Assembly: GCA_013153135.1 (NCBI GenBank)
Contig: JAADFA010000107.1
Location: 1 to 7,574 of the forward strand
Direction: 5' to 3'
DNA from: Chloroflexota bacterium
GTDB taxonomy: Bacteria > Chloroflexota > Anaerolineae > Anaerolineales > DRMV01
Length of the DNA: 7,574 nt
Positions 1 through 5,003 of the stretch are shown piece after piece. Position 1 is the stretch's first letter. Every line of letters begins with the position of its first letter. Made by a program: the position numbers and the translations under genes. A model generated the notes under the pieces. The model saw nothing but the letters and a program-made list of their open reading frames with translations, searched no databases and was not told the DNA's origin.

Positions 1-291
1 GCGGAGAAGGTGGCCTACGACGTGTTCAACGTGGGCGACACCCGGGAGAACTACCAGAAGAAAACCCTGGTCGAGCTCATCCAGCAGATCATCCCAGTTC
101 AGGGCGACGTGGTGTATGTGCACAAGGACGAGGACCCGCGCGATTATCGGGTGTCCTTCGAAAAGATCCGCCGGGTCTTGGGGTATCACGTGACCCGCCG
201 CGTGCCCGACGGCATTCGCGAAATTCATCACCTCATTCGCTCGGGTTTTATTTCAAACCCCGACGATCCTCGCTATCGCAACGTGCCGTAG
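1..291 (+). CDS. Extended SDR nucleotide-sugar epimerase/dehydratase, C-terminal fragment
   Basis: The reading frame is open from the first base and ends at TAG 289-291, so this is the last 96 residues of a gene that begins outside the window. The fragment has the look of the substrate-binding end of an extended short-chain dehydrogenase/reductase acting on a nucleotide sugar: FNVGDTRENY, then a helix with LVELIQQI, then DPRDYRVSFEKIRRVLGY and VPDGIREI. The Rossmann fold and the Tyr-x-x-x-Lys catalytic site lie upstream and cannot be seen. It lacks the RPxxSEVxRL-type C-terminal segment I associate with LegB 4,6-dehydratases, so I do not call it LegB despite the LegC-type gene downstream. The neighbour suggests a role in making a deoxy or amino sugar for a surface glycan. 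The exact reaction (epimerase, dehydratase or reductase) cannot be told from this part. Confidence 0.85.
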   Translation, partial: AEKVAYDVFNVGDTRENYQKKTLVELIQQIIPVQGDVVYVHKDEDPRDYRVSFEKIRRVLGYHVTRRVPDGIREIHHLIRSGFISNPDDPRYRNVP

Positions 292-293
292 AT

Positions 294-366
294 GGGGCTG
301 CGGCCCCGCGGCCGGAGGTGCACACCGAGTCCGGACGTACCTGCATCGCAAACATGGCTCCTCCGG
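294..366 (+). other. Cluster of overlapping inverted repeats in the SDR-legC spacer
   Basis: The 118-base spacer between the SDR stop and the aminotransferase start holds several GC-rich inverted repeats that compete with each other. GGGGC 294-298 pairs with GCCCC 303-307. CGGCC 301-305 pairs with GGCCG 310-314. CCGGAGGTG 312-320 pairs with CACC 323-326 and TCCGG 330-334 around a 3-base bulge. CCGGAGG 312-318 can also pair with CCTCCGG 360-366. None is followed by a T run, so none is a classical intrinsic terminator. They could be a weak terminator, an operator-like palindrome or a leader structure. In DNA this GC-rich they could also be chance. I see no convincing -35/-10 promoter pair in the spacer. 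Confidence 0.35.
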
Positions 367-409
367 GCGTTCCTTCGCGCGATGTGAGAGCATACAGGGG
401 ATGGCTGCC

Positions 410-1588
410 ATGACCGACCCCCGATTTGACGCGGTGCTTACGTTCATCCGGGCGCAATATCCGGATGAAGACCCCATCCCGCTGCACGTGCCGCGTTTCG
501 CGGGACGGGAAACCGAGTACCTCGCCGAGACCATTCGCAGCACCTTTGTCTCATATATTGGGCCTTTTGTGCGCGAATTTGAGCAACGTTTCGCCGCGTA
601 CGTGGGAGCTCGGCACGCCATCGCGGTGGTGAGCGGTACCGCGGGTTTGCATTTAGCCTTGCACGCGGTAGGCGTCCGTTCGGGGGATGATGTCCTTACC
701 CAGCCGCTCACCTTTGTCGCCACCGCGAACGCGATCCGGTACCTGCATGCGCATCCTGTTTTCCTGGATATTGATCCTGATACCCTCGGCCTCTCGCCCG
801 ATGCCGTTGCTGCGTACCTGAAGGCCAACGCGATTGCCAAGGCGGACGGGGTGTATAACCGACAGACAGGTCGACGTATTGCGGCTTGTGTTCCTGTACA
901 CACGTTCGGCCATCCCGCGCGCATCGACGCACTGGTGGAGGTGTGTCGAACTTACGACATTCCCGTAGTTGAAGACGCGGCCGAGGGGCTTGGCAGTTTG
1001 TACCAGGGGCGCCACGTAGGCACCTTTGGCCACGTAGGCGTCTTTAGTTTCAATGGCAACAAAATTGTTACAACTGGCGGCGGGGGGATGGTGGTTACAC
1101 AGGATGATGCTCTAGCGGAGCGCATTCGGCATTTGAGCACAACCGCGAAAGTGCCGCATCCGTACGAGTATATCCACGACGAAGTGGGCTATAATTACCG
1201 AATGCCTAACGTCAACGCGGCCATCGGGCTGGCCCAGATGGAACAACTGCCACGCTTTTTGGCCGACAAGCGGGCCCTAGCCGCGGGATACCGGGAGCTC
1301 GCTACGCGAATCGGCGTGGGTTTTGTGGACGAGCCTCCGGGCGCGCGGAGCAACTTTTGGCTTAACGCGCTCGTGTGGGAAGACGAGGCCACGCGCACAG
1401 CCTTTTTGACGTACGCGCACCAGCAGGGTGTACTTGCCCGCGCCGCGTGGCGCCTCATGTCCGATTTGCCCATGTATCGAGCCTGCCCGACCGACGCGCT
1501 GACTGTCGCGCGTGACCGTGCCCCGCGGTTGGTTAACGTGCCCAGTAGCGTACGGCGGCAATCCTTAGCCCAGGAGGTTGCATCATGA
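410..1588 (+). CDS. legC: LegC-family PLP-dependent sugar-nucleotide aminotransferase (DegT/DnrJ/EryC1)
   Basis: A fold-type I aminotransferase that moves an amino group to the 4-keto carbon of a nucleotide-linked 4-keto-6-deoxy sugar, a step in legionaminic acid and bacillosamine-type sugar synthesis in the cytosol. It is 392 residues, normal for the family. The LegC hallmarks are all present: IPLHVPRF near the N-terminus, GTAGLHLAL (76-84), QPLTFVATANAIRY, VYNRQTGRR, PVHTFGHP, EDAAEGLGS (188-196; Asp189 should hold the pyridine nitrogen), FSFNGNKI with the PLP lysine Lys218, TTGGGGM, and GYNYRMPN (260-267). The usual TRPxW near the C-terminus reads ARAAW (343-347), a mild departure. I chose ATG 410 because AGGGG 396-400 lies 9 bases before it; the in-frame ATG at 401 abuts that site and would add only three residues. 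The stop overlaps the ClC start as ATGA. The sugar and carrier nucleotide (UDP or GDP) are not determined. Confidence 0.88.
   Translation: MTDPRFDAVLTFIRAQYPDEDPIPLHVPRFAGRETEYLAETIRSTFVSYIGPFVREFEQRFAAYVGARHAIAVVSGTAGLHLALHAVGVRSGDDVLTQPLTFVATANAIRYLHAHPVFLDIDPDTLGLSPDAVAAYLKANAIAKADGVYNRQTGRRIAACVPVHTFGHPARIDALVEVCRTYDIPVVEDAAEGLGSLYQGRHVGTFGHVGVFSFNGNKIVTTGGGGMVVTQDDALAERIRHLSTTAKVPHPYEYIHDEVGYNYRMPNVNAAIGLAQMEQLPRFLADKRALAAGYRELATRIGVGFVDEPPGARSNFWLNALVWEDEATRTAFLTYAHQQGVLARAAWRLMSDLPMYRACPTDALTVARDRAPRLVNVPSSVRRQSLAQEVAS
1572..1577 (+). promoter_or_regulatory. Shine-Dalgarno site for the ClC gene
   Basis: A consensus AGGAGG lies inside the last codons of the aminotransferase gene, 7 bases before ATG 1585. 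It fixes the ClC start and shows that this gene is read from the same mRNA, with the ATGA overlap allowing translational coupling. Confidence 0.85.
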
Positions 1589-3630
1589 GCGAGGGAACGC
1601 GCTCGGAAGGAGGGAGTTCGCGCATAACCCTTCCTCCCTTACGGGAGGACCGCCCGCTTATCCCCCCGACGTTATTCTGGCTTTCGTTGACAGCCATCGT
1701 TGTCGGGCTGACCACGGGATACGGCGCGGTCCTGTTTATCTGGATGCTTAAGGCCGTACAGCGTTGGAGCGAAAGCGTGCGTGAGGCCTGGGGCGCGCCA
1801 GGCCTGTTTGGCATCATGATTTTGGGCGGCATTGTGACCGGGCTTATCGTGACCTACATCGCGCAAGAAGCCAAAGGGCACGGTGTGCCTGAAGTGATGC
1901 TGGCCATCGCGGTCCATGGTGGGCGCATTCGTCCTGCTGTGGTAGTCGCCAAGGCCTTGGGCTCCGCGTTTACCATTGGCGTGGGTGGCTCGGCTGGCCG
2001 AGAAGGGCCCATTGTGCAGATTGGCGCGGCCTTGGGCTCGGTGTTGGGCCAGTGGTTGCGGTTCTCTACCGAGCGCTTGAAGATTTTGGTCGCGGCTGGC
2101 GCGGCTAGCGGCATTGCCGCGACTTTTAACGCGCCCATCGCGGGCGTGATGTTCGCGCTTGAGGTCATCCTGGGCGAGTTCGAAATGGCGAACTTCGGGA
2201 TCGTGGTCATCGCGGCCGTGACCGCGAGCATCGTCAGCCACGCGTATTTGGGCGAGGCGCCCGCGTTTCAGGTGCAGCCATATGGTCTGGGTTCGCCCAT
2301 AGAATTGATATTTTATACCTTCTTAGGCGTCTTGACCGCGCTTCTTGCGGTGTTTTTCATCAAAATTCTCTACACAATGGAAGAAATTTTTGATAACTGG
2401 AACTTCGTTGAATGGCTTAAGCCCGCGGTGGGGATGGCTTTGACGGCGGCCATTGGGCTCTTCTTTCCCCAGGTGTTGGGGCCAGGGCTGGAGTTCATTG
2501 GCGAGGTGATTCGGACGAACGTTCAGATTTCGTTGGGGTTGTTGTTCTCGCTGGCCTTCATCAAGCTCATCGCGACCAGCTTTACCTTGGGTTCAGGGAA
2601 CTCGGGCGGCGTGTTTGCCCCTGCGCTGTTTGCGGGCGCGGCGTTGGGCGGTAGCCTTGGCCTGGTGCTGAAGGCCTGGTTGCCCGGCTTGGGCATTAAT
2701 CCGGGCGCGTACGCGCTCGTGGGCATGGCCGCGACCTTCGCGGGAGCGGCGCGCGCACCCATTACCGCGATCATGATTGTGTTCGAGATGTCCAACGACT
2801 ATCGCTTGATCTTGCCGTTGATGTTCGCGACGGTGGTGAGCACCCTTATCGCGCATCATTTGCACAAGGAATCCATTTACACCCTCAAACTACGGTTACG
2901 GGGCATTACGCTGCGCTACGGTCGTAACGTGGATATTATGGAACGCATTACGGTGGCCCAGGCTATGGACCCCCACCCTGAGACCGTACCCGATTGGATG
3001 CCGGTCAAGATGCTGGGCCAGGCCTTTGAAGAGGCGCACGTCCATGGCTTTCCCGTTCTCAACCATAAGGGCGAGCTCGTGGGCGTGGTCGCGTTGAGCG
3101 ACTATCAGCGCGCAACCCAGCGGCCGGACTTTGAAAACCTTAAAGTGCGCGATATCATGACCACGGACATCGTGGTTGCCTATCCTGATGAGAACTTGTG
3201 GGATGTCATGCGCAAGATGGGCTTGCGAGATGTGAGCCGTTTGCCCGTGGTGGAGCGCACCAACCCCCGCCATCTTATTGGCGTGATTCGGCGTCGCGAT
3301 ATCATCACCGCCTACAACGTCGCGGTTGCGCGACAGGAAGAGGAAAAGCAGTTGCGCCAGGATATGGCTATCACCCATGATGAAGATCTGGCTTTCTTCC
3401 AGATTGAGCTTCCGCCCAACGCGTGGGCTGTGAATAAGCGGGTACGTGACTTGCATTTGCCCAAAGATAGCTTGTTGGTCTCGGTGCGACGGGGGCGTAA
3501 GGTGTGGTTCCCCCATGGCGATACCCTCTTGCATGCGGGCGACAAAATTACCATTTACACAAAGCACAAGAATGTGGAGCAGGTGCGCCGTCATTTATTG
3601 GAAGGTCCCCAGGAAACGTCGGGCTCGTGA
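1585..3630 (+). CDS. ClC-family chloride channel/transporter with CBS pair and C-terminal TrkA-C (RCK_C) domain
   Basis: An integral inner-membrane anion channel or anion/proton antiporter of 681 residues. Residues about 30-435 form the ClC core. The three anion-site signatures are visible: GHGVP (98-102), GREGP with the gating glutamate Glu140 (138-142), and GSGNSGGVFAPALF (336-349). Tyr432 in KESIYTLKL fits the central tyrosine. The position of the internal proton glutamate is Val194, in FALEVIL, and the selectivity serine of the first signature is His99. Two CBS domains follow (about 453-512 and 520-580), ending in the RRRDIITAY type of motif; CBS pairs usually bind adenine nucleotides. 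Residues about 603-672 (FFQIELPPNAWAV, GDTLLHAGDKITIYT) match TrkA-C/RCK_C, a regulatory ligand domain of potassium channels. The gene overlaps the aminotransferase stop. Family certain; channel versus antiporter and the preferred anion are open. Confidence 0.95.
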   Translation: MSEGTRSEGGSSRITLPPLREDRPLIPPTLFWLSLTAIVVGLTTGYGAVLFIWMLKAVQRWSESVREAWGAPGLFGIMILGGIVTGLIVTYIAQEAKGHGVPEVMLAIAVHGGRIRPAVVVAKALGSAFTIGVGGSAGREGPIVQIGAALGSVLGQWLRFSTERLKILVAAGAASGIAATFNAPIAGVMFALEVILGEFEMANFGIVVIAAVTASIVSHAYLGEAPAFQVQPYGLGSPIELIFYTFLGVLTALLAVFFIKILYTMEEIFDNWNFVEWLKPAVGMALTAAIGLFFPQVLGPGLEFIGEVIRTNVQISLGLLFSLAFIKLIATSFTLGSGNSGGVFAPALFAGAALGGSLGLVLKAWLPGLGINPGAYALVGMAATFAGAARAPITAIMIVFEMSNDYRLILPLMFATVVSTLIAHHLHKESIYTLKLRLRGITLRYGRNVDIMERITVAQAMDPHPETVPDWMPVKMLGQAFEEAHVHGFPVLNHKGELVGVVALSDYQRATQRPDFENLKVRDIMTTDIVVAYPDENLWDVMRKMGLRDVSRLPVVERTNPRHLIGVIRRRDIITAYNVAVARQEEEKQLRQDMAITHDEDLAFFQIELPPNAWAVNKRVRDLHLPKDSLLVSVRRGRKVWFPHGDTLLHAGDKITIYTKHKNVEQVRRHLLEGPQETSGS

Positions 3631-3645
3631 TGTTGGCCTTTCCGC

Positions 3646-3651
3646 TATAAT
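3646..3651 (+). promoter_or_regulatory. Predicted -10 box of the asp23-nusB-tat promoter
   Basis: A perfect TATAAT sits in the 60-base gap between the ClC stop and the Asp23-family start, preceded by CCGC and followed by a G run. Transcription would begin near 3657-3660, giving a leader of about 30 bases. No good -35 hexamer is found at 16-18 bases (the region reads GGGCTCGTGA), and there is no extended -10 TGn. The call rests on the box and its position at the head of a new gene group. Confidence 0.5.
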
Positions 3652-3658
3652 GGGGGCA

Positions 3659-3678
3659 ACTGTTTTGGACTGTTTTGG
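3659..3678 (+). repeat. Perfect tandem 10-base repeat in the asp23 leader
   Basis: ACTGTTTTGG occurs twice head to tail (3659-3668 and 3669-3678). It runs directly into the Shine-Dalgarno sequence GGGAGG (3677-3682), which is 8 bases before ATG 3691. It would lie at the very 5' end of the mRNA if the TATAAT at 3646 is used. The copies are identical and unlike the GC-rich surroundings. Role unknown. Confidence 0.7.
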
Positions 3679-3690
3679 GAGGAAAGGATC

Positions 3691-4047
3691 ATGGCCGATC
3701 CGAATGTTACTCCGGGCAAGACGACCATTGCGCCCGACGTGCTGTTGGCAATTATGCGCCTTGAGGCCCTCAAGGTTCCAGGTGTGCACGCCTTGGCTCC
3801 TGTTCCGGGCGCGGTGAACCGGTTTTTGCGTCGTCAGGAGCAGGGCGTACGATTGCAGATCCATGAAGATGATGTGGTTGATGTAGATGTGTACGTAATT
3901 CTAGATGGCCGTCAGAACATCCGGCAGGTGAGCCGGGATGTGCAGCGGGCGCTCGCTCAGGCTTTGGAACGGATGCTTGGCATGACGCCTGGCCGTATCA
4001 ATGTACATATTGAGGATATCTATTTCCCTGAGTCGGAGGCGGAATGA
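3691..4047 (+). CDS. Asp23/Gls24 (DUF322, YqhY-like) family protein
   Basis: A small soluble protein of 118 residues with the Asp23/Gls24 fold. It opens with TTIAPDVLLAIMRLEAL and VPGVHALAP (11-37). It then has a beta strand with VRLQIHED, an acidic VVDVDVYVILDG (62-73), the NIRQVSRDVQRALAQALERMLGM helix region (76-98), and closes with INVHIEDI (103-110). These match the family's conserved order and length; no membrane segment or signal peptide is seen. In Firmicutes the family includes envelope-stress proteins (Asp23) and YqhY, whose gene sits next to nusB and is linked to fatty-acid synthesis control. The nusB gene directly downstream, overlapping by ATGA, supports a YqhY-type assignment. 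The start is fixed by GGGAGG 3677-3682. Biochemical function is not established, and the link to lipid metabolism here is an inference. Confidence 0.88.
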   Translation: MADPNVTPGKTTIAPDVLLAIMRLEALKVPGVHALAPVPGAVNRFLRRQEQGVRLQIHEDDVVDVDVYVILDGRQNIRQVSRDVQRALAQALERMLGMTPGRINVHIEDIYFPESEAE

Positions 4048-4526
4048 AGGCCCGGACGCGCGCACGAGCCCTGGCCCTTAAGGCGCTTTATGAGATTGAC
4101 CTCGCGGGGCACCCGCCTGCGACGGTGCTTCAAGAGCGTTTGCGCGCGGAGCCCCTGGAGCCTGAGCTGGCCGCGTTCGCTCAGCAGTTGGTCGAGGGTG
4201 TCGTGCCCCTGCGGCCGTGGTTGGACCGACACATCGCGCGGCACGCTCCCGCGTGGCCAGTAGAGCACTTGCCCGCGATTGAGCGGAATATTCTGCGGTT
4301 GGCGTTATGGGAAATGGCTCTGTCACCTGAAAAGACGCCGACGCGCGTGGTAGTCAATGAGGCGGTGGAGCTGGCCAAGGCATTCGGCAGTGAAAGTACC
4401 CCACGGTTTGTAAATGGTGTCTTGGGGAGTATTGCGCGCGATTTGGACACCATTCGCCAAGATTTGCAGCAGGCTGCGAAGATGATGATGGATGATGTGG
4501 CCACGGGTGAGCAGCCGGAGGAGTGA
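4044..4526 (+). CDS. nusB: Transcription antitermination factor NusB
   Basis: An all-helical RNA-binding factor that with NusE (ribosomal protein S10) binds boxA RNA and drives antitermination of rRNA transcription. At 160 residues it is slightly long for the family because of an acidic tail. Recognisable parts are the N-terminal RTRARALALKALYEIDL (4-20, the arginine-rich RNA-binding helix), AIERNILRLALWEM (78-91) and TPTRVVVNEAVELAKAFG (98-115), then RFVNGVLGSIARDL (121-134). The last 20 residues contain MMMDD and GEQPEE and look disordered. The start codon overlaps the Asp23-family stop as ATGA, with GGAGG 4035-4039 four bases upstream. The next gene starts three bases after the stop, so this gene is in the middle of a coupled operon. 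No key residue appears to be missing. Confidence 0.96.
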   Translation: MKARTRARALALKALYEIDLAGHPPATVLQERLRAEPLEPELAAFAQQLVEGVVPLRPWLDRHIARHAPAWPVEHLPAIERNILRLALWEMALSPEKTPTRVVVNEAVELAKAFGSESTPRFVNGVLGSIARDLDTIRQDLQQAAKMMMDDVATGEQPEE

Positions 4527-4529
4527 CCC

Positions 4530-5003
4530 ATGTTTAACATCGGTGGCCCTGAGCTGCTCATGTTGCTCATCTTGATCTTGCTGCTCTTCCGGCCGGAGGA
4601 TTGGGTCGGAACGATGCGTAAGTTGGGAGCGTTGTGGGCTCGGGTCCTGCGTTCCGAGGCTTGGCAGGCGGTCACGCGCGCGCGGTATACCTTGAATCGC
4701 ACCTTTCAACAGGCAATGCGCGAGGCTAACCTAGAGCAAGCCTGGCGAGAATGGGACGCAGCTGTGCGCGCGCCTGGGGCGCGGCGCTCTGTTGATGAGG
4801 ATGTGCGCCGTCGGCAGGACCAGGGCCGTATTCCTCCGGCAACGCCATCCTCATCCGCGCCGGACCGTGTCGTACCCCAGGATGATGTGCCCCATCCTTT
4901 TGTCGCGGCGCCTGGCGCGGCTGGGTCGCCGCCTCCTGGGGCCTCAGAGCCAGACATCGCCGACCGGTCCCATCCCTCCGTTGACGCTGAGGATGTGTCA
5001 TGA
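4530..5003 (+). CDS. TatA/TatB-like twin-arginine translocase subunit, divergent hinge and long tail
   Basis: A 157-residue single-span membrane protein of the TatA/B family, which forms the pore-recruiting or receptor part of the twin-arginine export system with TatC. Residues 1-20 give the short N-terminal transmembrane helix (FNIGGPELLMLLILILLLF). The hinge follows, then an amphipathic helix with KLGALWARVL (31-40) that lies on the cytoplasmic face. The usual FGP hinge is FRP (20-22) with Arg21 replacing Gly. The helical region LNRTFQQAMREANLEQAWREW (55-75) gives way to a Pro/Ala/Asp-rich, probably disordered tail of about 80 residues. The length and GPEL start favour TatB, but I cannot decide between TatA and TatB and leave the symbol empty. 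SD GGAGGAG 4517-4523 precedes ATG 4530. The stop overlaps tatC, which strongly supports the Tat role. Confidence 0.85.
   Translation: MFNIGGPELLMLLILILLLFRPEDWVGTMRKLGALWARVLRSEAWQAVTRARYTLNRTFQQAMREANLEQAWREWDAAVRAPGARRSVDEDVRRRQDQGRIPPATPSSSAPDRVVPQDDVPHPFVAAPGAAGSPPPGASEPDIADRSHPSVDAEDVS

Noticed and set aside
1..291. Naming the upstream fragment legB because legC follows
   Set aside because: The C-terminal motifs are of another extended-SDR type and the catalytic part is outside the window.
368..396. Possible promoter for legC ending at CATACA 391-396
   Set aside because: The matching -35 region (CGTTCC) is poor, and transcription would start within a few bases of the start codon, leaving no room for the Shine-Dalgarno site in the mRNA.
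401..409. ATG 401 as the legC start
   Set aside because: The AGGGG site abuts this codon with no spacing, while ATG 410 sits at a normal 9-base distance. The choice changes only three residues and is not certain.
253..924. Minus-strand open frame (223 codons) over the SDR-legC spacer and the legC 5' half
   Set aside because: It overlaps strongly conserved LegC coding sequence, is rich in Arg, Ala and Ser, and shows no family motif.
2290..2400. AT-richer pocket in the ClC gene as a sign of transfer or an internal promoter
   Set aside because: It encodes a hydrophobic helix with Phe, Ile, Tyr and Lys codons that explain the composition, and no properly spaced -35/-10 pair was found.
2896..3594. 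Long minus-strand open frame (232 codons) opposite the CBS and TrkA-C part of the ClC gene
   Set aside because: It is antisense to a well-supported coding region, has no recognisable domain, and its His-rich composition is what the GC-rich codon bias of the sense gene would produce.
3446..3817. Plus-strand frame spanning the ClC end and the asp23 start
   Set aside because: It is out of frame with both recognised proteins and shows no motif; the two flanking genes explain the region.
4482..4499. GAT-rich short repeat near the end of nusB
   Set aside because: It simply encodes the MMMDD acidic tail in an overlapping frame; it is too short and irregular to call a repeat tract.
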